From: an uncultured Prevotella sp.
Lineage (GTDB): Bacteria > Bacteroidota > Bacteroidia > Bacteroidales > Bacteroidaceae
Direction: 5' to 3'
Assembly: GCA_900771975.1 (NCBI GenBank)
Contig: CAAGPV010000049.1
Coordinates: 1-64,000 of the forward strand
Length of the DNA: 64,000 nt
The stretch's first letter is position 1. Each line of letters begins with the position of its first letter. Shown here piece by piece: positions 35,123-43,189 of this stretch. The notes under the pieces are model-generated. The model saw only the letters and a program-made list of their open reading frames with translations, was not told the origin of the DNA and ran no database searches. The position numbers and the translations under genes are program-made.

Positions 35123-35833
35123 TTAAATATTGAGTAAGTCTGCTATATCTTGTATAACCATGTCGACTTTCGTATCATCAACTTGTTCGTCAGATGTCCA
35201 ACCCTCCCCTTTCATCCAGGCCGTCAAGCATCCTAAGCGTTTTGCAGGAATAATATCTTTTTTAAAGCTATCGCCAACCACCATCACCTCTGCACTTGGT
35301 ATTCCAATTCGATCCAACCCTATTTGATAAATACGTTCATCGGGTTTCCTCACACCAACGACTGCCGATTCCACTACCGAAGAAAAATATTGCGCTAAAT
35401 GAAACTCTTTCAACACAACGGGCAAATTACCGTAAAAGTTGCTAACCATTAATAATTGATAGTTCTTTTTTAGCCTTGACAGAACATCGGCACTATGTAG
35501 TGTCGTGCTGCAAACTTTGCTATAAACATCTTCTAAAACTGCTTTTTGGTATTGTTCCCGCTTTTCATTCGGTACGACAAGCCATGATTGGTCTACTAGA
35601 TGGTCAAATTCTATACGCAGTTTGGTTTCCAATGTCTTATGAAAGGTATAGTTTGGCTGGATGATGGGATTTTTCCCGAGGGTACGTTCTGCAAAAACGT
35701 ATGCATCACGGAATTGTTCTTCCTCAATGGGAACAAACTGTCGCTGATAAGCATGCCACAACATTTTCCCCCAATGACACCCTGCTGTATCAAGGGTTCC
35801 TCCATAATCAAATAAAAAGCCTTTAACTTTCAT
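35123..35833 (-). CDS. HAD-superfamily hydrolase in the inositol-lipid cluster
   Basis: A 236-residue haloacid-dehalogenase-fold protein with helical cap. Motif I is FDYGGTLD (Asp9 nucleophile), motif II the Ser in MVSNFYG, motif III the Lys in VGVRKPDERIY, motif IV VVGDSFKKDI. The second aspartate of the canonical DxD in motif I is Gly here, which may alter catalysis. By context it could dephosphorylate free inositol phosphate or phosphatidylinositol phosphate. The start codon overlaps the stop of the CDP-alcohol phosphatidyltransferase gene as ATGA, so the two are translationally coupled. Confidence 0.82.
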   Translation of the reverse strand: MKVKGFLFDYGGTLDTAGCHWGKMLWHAYQRQFVPIEEEQFRDAYVFAERTLGKNPIIQPNYTFHKTLETKLRIEFDHLVDQSWLVVPNEKREQYQKAVLEDVYSKVCSTTLHSADVLSRLKKNYQLLMVSNFYGNLPVVLKEFHLAQYFSSVVESAVVGVRKPDERIYQIGLDRIGIPSAEVMVVGDSFKKDIIPAKRLGCLTAWMKGEGWTSDEQVDDTKVDMVIQDIADLLNI

Positions 35834-36792
35834 TGGTTGTTGATTTTATTAATCAATGTTTCACATAGACGTTCGTGTCGCTTATGCATATAAATATACA
35901 ACACTTCCATTACTGTTATTTCAAATAAAAGATATACCCAAGGACAATTGAGCACACATGTAACATACAAGCAGATAGCCCGTGTGTTAAACGTCAGAAT
36001 ATTTGTAAACGGCATTATCGGCCTACTGCCTGTCAAAAATTCTTCTTTCACTTCTTGTGGAACTTGGTCAATTGTACCATAACGTTCCTTCAGCAACTTC
36101 AGCAACGACTGAAATGCAGGAGTTCGCACTTCTTGACTTTTACAATAATTTTGATAATTTCCATGAAAAGCACGTTCCCAAAAAGCTCCTCTCTTAGGCA
36201 ACGACTCCACATAAGCATGTTCTGATGCATAAGAATTCAATTCCGAACCTGCTTCTCCCTTTAAAAAATAAAGATGTATTTGCCGATAATAATCGCTCAA
36301 CGAACTTTGAGGAGAATGGCACAACACTCCCGCAATAACTGCAAATGCCAATCCCCACAAGCCCCAATGAGTTGACACGTTGGGAATAGGCTGATTCCAC
36401 AATCTAATTACTATGGCCAAATAGATCGCAAAGAACCACACATCGCCAGCAAAGCCATCTAAGCAACGGCCTATTATCGTCTTTTGTCCTGTCAGACGAG
36501 CTAACTGTCCGTCTGTAGAATCGCAAAAATTAGCGAACAACAACAGAATTACTCCTAATAAATTATGGTATAAATCCACATAAGAAAACATCCAACCAGC
36601 TCCAACACCCAAAAAAATTGACAATATAGTAATGGTATTTGGATGCACTCCAAGCTTTCTCCACATCAAAGCAAAGATCAATCCTATTGGTCTGGTAAAA
36701 TAAATATCCAACCATTCCTCTGTGTCAGAAGACTTTAAAGAGCCTTGCAACAATTGTCTAAACGATTCTTTATTATCTGTTGATTTATTCAT
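35830..36792 (-). CDS. CDP-alcohol phosphatidyltransferase family protein (candidate inositol-lipid synthase)
   Basis: A 320-residue membrane enzyme of the CDP-OH-P-transferase family, which joins an alcohol or alcohol phosphate to a CDP-activated partner. The family motif is in FCDSTDGQLARLTGQK-TIIGRCLDGFAGD: D-xx-DG-xx-AR, eight residues, G-xxx-D. The last aspartate is then offset, four residues rather than three after the previous Asp. Several TM helices flank it (around 45-95, 125-175 and 265-300). With inositol-phosphate synthase in the same operon, the likely product is phosphatidylinositol or its phosphate, or an inositol ceramide precursor. It starts 6 bases downstream of the ATP-grasp gene. 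Confidence 0.85.
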   Translation of the reverse strand: MNKSTDNKESFRQLLQGSLKSSDTEEWLDIYFTRPIGLIFALMWRKLGVHPNTITILSIFLGVGAGWMFSYVDLYHNLLGVILLLFANFCDSTDGQLARLTGQKTIIGRCLDGFAGDVWFFAIYLAIVIRLWNQPIPNVSTHWGLWGLAFAVIAGVLCHSPQSSLSDYYRQIHLYFLKGEAGSELNSYASEHAYVESLPKRGAFWERAFHGNYQNYCKSQEVRTPAFQSLLKLLKERYGTIDQVPQEVKEEFLTGSRPIMPFTNILTFNTRAICLYVTCVLNCPWVYLLFEITVMEVLYIYMHKRHERLCETLINKINNQ

Positions 36793-36798
36793 TTTTGC

Positions 36799-37596
36799 TT
36801 ATTTAACTAGTTTTTGAGCCATTTTTTGAATTGCTTGAGCAGCACTTTCTTTGCAACGGGAGAAACTTGGCCAGTCATTAAAGTCTATAATATATAATCC
36901 CCCATCTGGCGAAATGATTGCATCGCCTCCATAAATGGGAACTTCCACTTTAGACGAGAGTTTCTCTGCATATTCTTTAAGCTTCTTTTTATCAAAGAAA
37001 TAATGGTTCGGCTTGCCGTTTTTCTCTTCATCGCCAAATTTAAATTGGCCATCGTCACCTGGATAAAACACAGCAAAATAGTGTTCTGGCTCTACACCAT
37101 AAAACTTCACCAAATCCCCTTTTACATGTGCTTGTACGACCATATCTTCCACACCACGGGCCAAAAACGACGCTTTGGCTTGCTCCAACTGAGCTTTATC
37201 TTTACAAAAACAGACATCGCCTCTTACTTGTGCTGCTGCATCTCCCCGTTTCAGCCAATAGCCATTGCCACCTTCTGCTGATGGTTGAGGGACATTGCAT
37301 TCTTTCATCATTTGACACAAGCAAGAACGCTTGCAATTTTTTACGCCCCTTGGCGAATTTATGACGATTGCACCCCCTTGCTCCAAAGTTGTCAAATATT
37401 GCAAAGTTTGCGGCAAACGCGCCATACTAAAAACAAGGAAATCACTTGCTAAAGAAACCGGATATTCCGAGAAAGCTGTTTCAGGCACCAACTCGCCATT
37501 GAAAAAATCGACAACGGCACGAAGGATTGCCAAATCTTTCTCTACAGAATTTGGAGAGAAACGTTCATCTCTTTGTATTCCGATTACTTTACGCAT
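36799..37596 (-). CDS. ATP-grasp protein resembling inositol-phosphate (ITPK-type) kinases
   Basis: A 265-residue protein with an ATP-grasp-like C-terminal half: DMVVQAHVKGDLVKFYGV (ATP-binding strand and the KFY segment), then VPIYGGDAIISPDGGLYIIDFNDWPSF, where the DxN pair binds magnesium. The strand order and the IDxNDxPS form recall inositol 1,3,4-trisphosphate 5/6-kinases more than RimK or glutathione synthetase. Position, six and eight bases from its operon neighbours, ties it to inositol-lipid synthesis. A kinase acting on an inositol phosphate or head group, or a ligase adding an amino acid to the lipid, are both possible. The function is unassigned; the resemblance is from motif reading only. 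Confidence 0.6.
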   Translation of the reverse strand: MRKVIGIQRDERFSPNSVEKDLAILRAVVDFFNGELVPETAFSEYPVSLASDFLVFSMARLPQTLQYLTTLEQGGAIVINSPRGVKNCKRSCLCQMMKECNVPQPSAEGGNGYWLKRGDAAAQVRGDVCFCKDKAQLEQAKASFLARGVEDMVVQAHVKGDLVKFYGVEPEHYFAVFYPGDDGQFKFGDEEKNGKPNHYFFDKKKLKEYAEKLSSKVEVPIYGGDAIISPDGGLYIIDFNDWPSFSRCKESAAQAIQKMAQKLVK

Positions 37597-37604
37597 TGCT
37601 TCTT

Positions 37605-38333
37605 TTATTTATCTTCCGCCAAAAAACACAAAGCTTTATCTATGTCTGAAGCATGGTCTATATCAAGGATTTTCCCAAAGGGGAAGGCTTTTAGGCGCAA
37701 ACCGGCACCCACCAATGCCCGTTGGAAGTTGCGCATTCTGCTTTCACCACGCTCAACGCAACCTTTCAAAACGTCAATTGCCTTTGGGGTCAATCCATAA
37801 ATTCCACCAGAAATATACCGTATGCCGGATTGTGCAACATCAAAGAAACCCGTTATTTCATTTTTTTCGTTCGTTGCTACAAAGAGCGGTTTTTCATCAT
37901 CCACAAAATCTGTTACTCCCATCAGCCCGTCATAACCTTTATTCAACACTTCTGAAAAAGATGAAACATATTGGTTGAAGGTCTTGGGTTGGAACACGGT
38001 ATCAACTGTTGTCAAGACAAAGGGTTCATCAGAAAGATACTCGGACATCTCCATTAGACTATGCATTGAACTGGGAGTCGATTTCACTACTATACGCAAA
38101 GGTACCGAATGCCCGTCTAAACCATGTTGTTGAACATCCAATAAATGCTTGCTAACGAGATTAGTATGGTCATTACAGATTACCACAATTTCTGAAGCGT
38201 CATTAAGCATAAAGATTTTCAGCAATCTGTCAACAAGAGCTTCTCCCTTTATTTCCACCAACGGCTTAGGAATAGCTATACCTTCATGAGCTAGTCGAGA
38301 ACCTTCTCCAGCAGCAATAATTGCATATTTCAT
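37605..38333 (-). CDS. Nucleotidyltransferase (sugar- or inositol-phosphate cytidylyltransferase-like)
   Basis: A 242-residue GT-A-fold NTP-transferase. The signature IIAAGEGSRLAHEGIAIPKPLVEI near the start gives the G-x-G-S-R nucleotide loop and the conserved PKPL lysine; TTVDTVF carries the metal-binding aspartate. It is first in the seven-gene minus-strand operon. In hyperthermophiles an enzyme of this fold makes CDP-inositol from inositol phosphate and CTP, and it acts with a CDP-alcohol phosphotransferase; the same pairing occurs here, so CDP-inositol synthesis is a reasonable hypothesis. A hexose-1-phosphate substrate is the alternative. Confidence 0.8.
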   Translation of the reverse strand: MKYAIIAAGEGSRLAHEGIAIPKPLVEIKGEALVDRLLKIFMLNDASEIVVICNDHTNLVSKHLLDVQQHGLDGHSVPLRIVVKSTPSSMHSLMEMSEYLSDEPFVLTTVDTVFQPKTFNQYVSSFSEVLNKGYDGLMGVTDFVDDEKPLFVATNEKNEITGFFDVAQSGIRYISGGIYGLTPKAIDVLKGCVERGESRMRNFQRALVGAGLRLKAFPFGKILDIDHASDIDKALCFLAEDK

Positions 38334-38362
38334 ACTTGATATATCTTGTTTTATTCAAAATG

Positions 38363-38394
38363 CAAAACTACACAATATTCATTAAAAACACAAA
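38363..38394 (-). promoter_or_regulatory. Promoter of the inositol-lipid operon
   Basis: On the minus strand TTTG (38391-38394), 20 bases, TAGTTTTG (38363-38370), with a 29-base leader to the ATG at 38333. Confidence 0.75.
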
Positions 38395-38678
38395 TATTAT
38401 CTAATAAAAAAACTTCTTCCTCCATTTTTGGTTTTTACAAAACAATTGTTTGTCCATTACATTAAACTATTTTTATGATAGAACATCCTTAAACGGCTAT
38501 CTCTTACTACCTGTTTTTGAGTTAGCAAACCTAATAAATAGAAAAAGCGAGTTTTCTAACAATCTGGTTTTCGAATTGCAGAATAGTAATATTGACAAAT
38601 TATTCACTTGGAACAAGCAAAAATTCATTTTTTTTTCGTAAGTTTGCACCTTAGTTTATCAGACGAGACAAGGGCAAT
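38395..38678. other. AT-rich intergenic region
   Basis: Divergent spacer between the inositol-lipid operon and cysE. It contains a 12-bp palindrome AAACAATTGTTT (38440-38451) and, before cysE, a -7-like TAAGTTTG (38639-38646) without a good -33. A 63-codon open frame (38450-38641) has no coding character and no plausible product. Nothing else supportable. Confidence 0.4.
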
Positions 38679-39623
38679 ATGAGCAAAGAAGAAATGACTC
38701 AACTATTGACAACAACGGTAGACTCGCTTTCTGAGCGAAAGTCCCTACAAGGACTTTTCCATGAATATCGAGAAGGCGACCCTTTGCCATCGTTGCAAGC
38801 TCTCAAAGAGATTGTTGAATTGTCTCGAGCCATTTTGTTTCCTGGCTATTATGGCAAGTCTTCCATAAACACCCGAACTTTAAAGTACCAAATAGGTGTT
38901 GACGTTGAACGACTTCATGGTTTGTTGGCCCATCAAGTGCTTGCTGGCCTTTGCTTTGGAAAAGATTGCAGTTGCGAGGACACACCAAACCAAGCAGCTG
39001 CTCTCAAGACAAAAGCCAACACCATTGCGACCAAAGTAATAGCCAAATACCCTGAGATACGCCGAATCCTTTCCACTGATGTTGAAGCAGCCTATGAGGG
39101 CGACCCTGCAGCCAACAATTATGGTGAAGTCATCAGTTGCTACCCAGTCATCAAAGCCCTCACCAACTATCGCATCGCACATGAACTGCAAACAGAGCAA
39201 GTGCCATTAATACCAAGAATGTTGACAGAACAAGCCCATTCTGAGACTGGCATTGACATACATCCTGCCGCCATCATTGGCGAACATTTCACCATCGACC
39301 ACGGAACAGGAGTTGTTATCGGTGCAACTTGCATCATTGGGAAAAATGTCAAAATCTATCAGGGCGTTACATTGGGGGCTAAAAGCTTTCCACTAGACAC
39401 AAACGGAAATCCTATCAAGGGCATTCCTCGCCATCCACTATTGGAAGATGACGTTATCGTATACGCAAATGCCACTTTGCTTGGGCGCATCACCATTGGA
39501 AAAGGATGCGTAATCGGGGCTAACGTTTGGGTTACACACGACATGAAACCCAATACCCGAAAATATAAAACTGAAAAAATAGACAAATTAGATATAGAAT
39601 TTAACAATGGTACAGGAATTTGA
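38679..39623 (+). CDS. cysE: Serine O-acetyltransferase (CysE/EpsC type)
   Basis: Transfers acetyl from acetyl-CoA to serine, giving O-acetylserine for cysteine synthesis. The 314-residue protein has the N-terminal helical domain (about 1-170) of the long SAT type and a left-handed beta-helix of hexapeptide repeats (about 190-290). The catalytic pair is visible as His/Asp in ...IDIHPAAIIGEHFTIDHGTGVVIG, followed by KNVKIYQGVTLGAKSFP. The cysteine-binding C-terminal tail is short. It overlaps the next gene by 17 bases. A -7 element TAAGTTTG (38639-38646) lies upstream. Confidence 0.92.
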   Translation: MSKEEMTQLLTTTVDSLSERKSLQGLFHEYREGDPLPSLQALKEIVELSRAILFPGYYGKSSINTRTLKYQIGVDVERLHGLLAHQVLAGLCFGKDCSCEDTPNQAAALKTKANTIATKVIAKYPEIRRILSTDVEAAYEGDPAANNYGEVISCYPVIKALTNYRIAHELQTEQVPLIPRMLTEQAHSETGIDIHPAAIIGEHFTIDHGTGVVIGATCIIGKNVKIYQGVTLGAKSFPLDTNGNPIKGIPRHPLLEDDVIVYANATLLGRITIGKGCVIGANVWVTHDMKPNTRKYKTEKIDKLDIEFNNGTGI

Positions 39624-40992
39624 ACTCATCGCCAAGACCTTCATGGGATTGGAGAATGTCTTGGCTCAAGAGCTCACACAATTGGGAGCAAACAACGTGA
39701 AAATTGGTCGTCGCATGGTTTCTTTCACAGGAGACAAGGAGATGATGTACCGCGCCAACTTCCAACTACACACTGCAATCCGCATACTGAAGCCTATCGC
39801 ACACTTCAAGGCTAAGTCGGCTGAAGACATGTATGATGAGGTAAAAAAAATAGATTGGAGCAAATACATTTTAGACGGGAAAACGTTTTCTGTTGACTCG
39901 GTAGTCTATTCTGACGAATTTCGAAATTCTCGCTTTGTCACCTACAAGGTAAAAGACGCTATTGTAGACCAGTTTAGGGAGAAGACAGGAACACGTCCAA
40001 ACATTTCGGTCAGCAATCCCGACATACGGCTCAACATACACATTGCCGAAGATCAGGCCACTCTGAGCTTAGACTCAAGTGGAGAGTCGCTTCACCGGCG
40101 TGGCTATCGGCAAGAAAGCGTTGAGGCTCCTCTCAACGAAGTTCTCGCTGCAGGCATGATTCTTATGACCGGCTGGAAAGGAGACACGGATTTTATCGAC
40201 CCCATGTGCGGTTCAGGCACGTTACCCATTGAAGCCGCTCTTATTGCACGCAACATTTCGCCAGGCGTTTTCCGAAAGGAATTTGCCTTTGAAAAGTGGC
40301 CAGACTTTGACAAGGACCTCTTTGACGAAATCTACAACGATGATTCGCAAGAGCGCGAGTTCACCCACCACATCTATGGGTACGATATTGACATGAAATG
40401 TGTTAATACAGCCAACCTCAACATTAGGGCTGCTGGGCTTTCCAAAGACATTACCATTCAGCAAGCCGATTTCAAGGACTTTAAAAAGCCCGCAGAAAAA
40501 AGCCTTCTTATAATGAATCCTCCCTACGGCGAACGCATCTCCACTCCCAACCTGATGGCTACTTACAAAATGATTGGTGAGCGTTTAAAGCACCAGTTTG
40601 CTGGGAACGAAGCATGGGTATTGTCCTATCGCGAAGAATGTTTCGAGCAAATAGGGCTGAAGCCCAGCATTAAGATTCCTGTTTACAACGGTTCTTTAGA
40701 ATGTGAATTCCGTAAATACACTATCTTTGACGGGAAAATGAAAAACTTCCGTGCCGAAGGGGGTGTTGTTAAAACAGACAGAGAGAAAGCGGAAATGTCC
40801 CAAAAACACCGTTTCAAAAAGAATCGTGAATTCAAGAAACGCTTCAATGACGAGACCGATAACGAAGAAGGTGATATCAGAAGCTTTAAGTTTCACTCAT
40901 TCCAACAAAACGACAAGTTTTCACGCTTTAAGAAAAAAGAGAGTAAAAGACCTCGGTTTGGAAAAAGAAAAAAGTTTGACGATGAAGAATAA
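39607..40992 (+). CDS. THUMP-domain class I rRNA methyltransferase (RlmL-like)
   Basis: A 461-residue SAM-dependent RNA N2-guanine methyltransferase, likely acting on 23S rRNA like the N-terminal half of E. coli RlmL. It has a ferredoxin-like/THUMP region (about 1-160), then the Rossmann methyltransferase with FIDPMCGSGTLPIEAALIA (SAM loop, about 198) and the catalytic LIMNPPYGERI. The C-terminal 60 residues form a basic, Phe/Lys/Arg-rich tail probably for RNA binding. It starts within cysE (17-base overlap) and ends 11 bases inside the DPP-IV gene, so the three genes are coupled. Confidence 0.92.
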   Translation: MVQEFELIAKTFMGLENVLAQELTQLGANNVKIGRRMVSFTGDKEMMYRANFQLHTAIRILKPIAHFKAKSAEDMYDEVKKIDWSKYILDGKTFSVDSVVYSDEFRNSRFVTYKVKDAIVDQFREKTGTRPNISVSNPDIRLNIHIAEDQATLSLDSSGESLHRRGYRQESVEAPLNEVLAAGMILMTGWKGDTDFIDPMCGSGTLPIEAALIARNISPGVFRKEFAFEKWPDFDKDLFDEIYNDDSQEREFTHHIYGYDIDMKCVNTANLNIRAAGLSKDITIQQADFKDFKKPAEKSLLIMNPPYGERISTPNLMATYKMIGERLKHQFAGNEAWVLSYREECFEQIGLKPSIKIPVYNGSLECEFRKYTIFDGKMKNFRAEGGVVKTDREKAEMSQKHRFKKNREFKKRFNDETDNEEGDIRSFKFHSFQQNDKFSRFKKKESKRPRFGKRKKFDDEE

Positions 40993-43141
40993 GATTGTGT
41001 TTATAGCTATAGTTGTTATAGCCGCTTTGTGTTCATTGCCCATTATGGCTCAAAAAGAATTCACTCTTGAAGATCTCAACTACGGTGGCACACGATACTA
41101 TCAGATGGTGCCTGAGAATCGTTACACTACCTGGTGGGGAGACAAACTGATTCATACCGAAGTCGACTATTGTGCAGAAGTCAACAAGCAAACGGCACAA
41201 GAGCAAACACTTTTCACATTAGACGATGTCAACCAATGGATAGGCACTTCCGACTCTGTAAGAGTTCACCATTTCTATGAGGCATCCTTTCCCTATAGCG
41301 ACCAGCCTTTAGTGCTTGTTTCTACAGGAAAAGAAAACCTTCTTGTTAATTGGAAACAACACAAAGTGGTTTGGCGTACACCGTCGAAGGTTTCCTACCA
41401 AGCAGAAAAATGGAATTCTTCGTCAAGGGCCACCGCTTTTGTTGACAACAATCAGCTATTTGTCAGAGATGCTGCAGGAACAGTACATCAACTTTCCACT
41501 GATGGTTCACGCAGCATCGTGTACGGTCAAAGCGTTCACCGAGATGAGTTTGGCATTTCCGAAGGATTGTTTTGGAGTCCAAAAGGGCAGCGGTTGGCCT
41601 TTTACAGAATGGACCAGAGTATGGTTGCCGACTATCCGCAAGTAGATATTTTCCAACGGGAAGCTACTTACGAGCCCGATAAATATCCTATGGCTGGCGA
41701 AACCTCACATAAAGTTACTGTAGGGGTATATGATTTAAGGACCAACGACACCATTTGGCTCAAGGCTGGCGATCCCACCAACCGCTACTTTACCAATATA
41801 GCTTGGAGCCCCGACGAGAACTTCATTTATATGTTTGAGCTTAACCGCGACCAAAACGATTGCAGGCTGGTCTGTTATGATGCAAAAACGGGAAACAAGA
41901 TTTCCGAACTCTATCGTGAGACCGATGATAAATATGTAGAGCCTCTCCACCCCATTTTGTTTCTACCTTGGGATAGCAATAAGTTTCTTTTGCAGAGTCA
42001 AAAAGACGGCTATAATCACTTGTACCTTTTTGACAAGAATGGCAAGCAACTCAAACAAGTAACTTCAGGGTCTTGGGTTGTGATGAATGTTTTGGGCTTT
42101 AACACAAAGTCACATTCCGTCATTATCGCTAGCAATGAGCCGAAGGCCATACAACGCAACATCTTCTCCGTCAACATTGACAATGGCAAACGCAGCCTTA
42201 TTGACTGTAATGGAGAAGGATGGCACAACGCTTCCATAAGCACTTCCGGCCGTTATGTGCTCGACAATTATCAAACACCCACCATTCCACGTGTTATTGA
42301 CCTGATAGACACCCAATCACATCATCACACCACTTATCTCAAAGCAAAAAATCCATGGGAAGGCTACACGGTTCCGGAATACTCTTGCGGGACCATCAAG
42401 GCGGCAGATGGAAAGACCGACCTTTACTACCGTATGGTCAAACCTACTCATTTTGATCCCAACAAAAAATATCCCACCATTATATATGTTTATGGTGGAC
42501 CTCATGCACACAATGTTGATGCCCGCTGGCATTATTGCAGTCGTTCTTGGGAAACCTATATGGCACAAAAAGGTTACTTGCTTTTCATTCTTGACAACCG
42601 AGGTAGCGAAAATCGGGGAAAAGCTTTCGAACAAGTTACCTTCCGACAGTTAGGACAAGAAGAAATGAAAGACCAAATGAAAGGTGTAGACTTTCTAAAG
42701 TCGCTTCCTTATGTTGACGCTAATAGAATAGGTGTACACGGATGGAGTTTCGGCGGGTTTATGACCATCTCGTTGATGACCAATTATCCTGATGTATTTA
42801 AAGTAGGAGTGGCTGGTGGACCCGTCATCGACTGGAAATGGTACGAGGTAATGTATGGCGAACGCTATATGGATACCCCTCAGACCAATCCTGAAGGGTA
42901 TGCAAAAACCTCTCTAATCAATAAAGCAAAAGATTTGCGCGGGAAACTTCAAATCATCATTGGCCTCAACGATGCCACCGTAGTTCCACAACATGCCTTA
43001 TCGTTCCTTGCTGAATGTATAAAAGTGGGCACCCAACCCGATTTCTTTGTCTATCCCGGTGAGCCTCATAACATGAGAGGTCATCAAAGTGTTCATTTAC
43101 ACGAACGCATTACACAGTATTTTGAAGATTATCTAAAATAG
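40982..43141 (+). CDS. Dipeptidyl peptidase IV (S9B family), exported
   Basis: A 719-residue serine peptidase that cleaves X-Pro or X-Ala dipeptides from peptide N-termini, probably in the periplasm. Signal peptide MKNKIVFIAIVVIAALCSLPIMA; an eight-bladed propeller region (about 60-450); an alpha/beta-hydrolase domain with Ser589 in HGWSFGGF, Asp664 in GLNDATV and His696 in EPHNMRG, plus YVYGGPHAHNV for the oxyanion tyrosine. The frame is open 77 codons upstream, but the ATG at 40982 gives a signal peptide directly and overlaps the methyltransferase stop by 11 bases. Confidence 0.93.
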   Translation: MKNKIVFIAIVVIAALCSLPIMAQKEFTLEDLNYGGTRYYQMVPENRYTTWWGDKLIHTEVDYCAEVNKQTAQEQTLFTLDDVNQWIGTSDSVRVHHFYEASFPYSDQPLVLVSTGKENLLVNWKQHKVVWRTPSKVSYQAEKWNSSSRATAFVDNNQLFVRDAAGTVHQLSTDGSRSIVYGQSVHRDEFGISEGLFWSPKGQRLAFYRMDQSMVADYPQVDIFQREATYEPDKYPMAGETSHKVTVGVYDLRTNDTIWLKAGDPTNRYFTNIAWSPDENFIYMFELNRDQNDCRLVCYDAKTGNKISELYRETDDKYVEPLHPILFLPWDSNKFLLQSQKDGYNHLYLFDKNGKQLKQVTSGSWVVMNVLGFNTKSHSVIIASNEPKAIQRNIFSVNIDNGKRSLIDCNGEGWHNASISTSGRYVLDNYQTPTIPRVIDLIDTQSHHHTTYLKAKNPWEGYTVPEYSCGTIKAADGKTDLYYRMVKPTHFDPNKKYPTIIYVYGGPHAHNVDARWHYCSRSWETYMAQKGYLLFILDNRGSENRGKAFEQVTFRQLGQEEMKDQMKGVDFLKSLPYVDANRIGVHGWSFGGFMTISLMTNYPDVFKVGVAGGPVIDWKWYEVMYGERYMDTPQTNPEGYAKTSLINKAKDLRGKLQIIIGLNDATVVPQHALSFLAECIKVGTQPDFFVYPGEPHNMRGHQSVHLHERITQYFEDYLK

Positions 43142-43189
43142 AACTGAACAAAAAAGTCAATCACTTACACCTAATAAAACAATAAGAAA

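Noticed and set aside
37331..37978. 215-codon plus-strand ORF opposite the ATP-grasp and nucleotidyltransferase genes
   Set aside because: Complementary to two well-supported minus-strand genes, with no promoter of its own.
38440..38451. AAACAATTGTTT palindrome as an operator of the inositol operon
   Set aside because: AT-rich 12-bp palindromes are expected by chance in such spacers, and it is about 45 bases upstream of the -33 element with no second copy noticed.
38450..38641. 63-codon ORF in the spacer before cysE
   Set aside because: AT-rich spacer sequence, no recognisable product or ribosome-binding context, and it runs into the -7 element of cysE.
40751..40981. 77-codon N-terminal extension of the DPP-IV frame
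   Set aside because: Lies out of frame within the methyltransferase gene; the ATG at 40982 gives a clean signal peptide.
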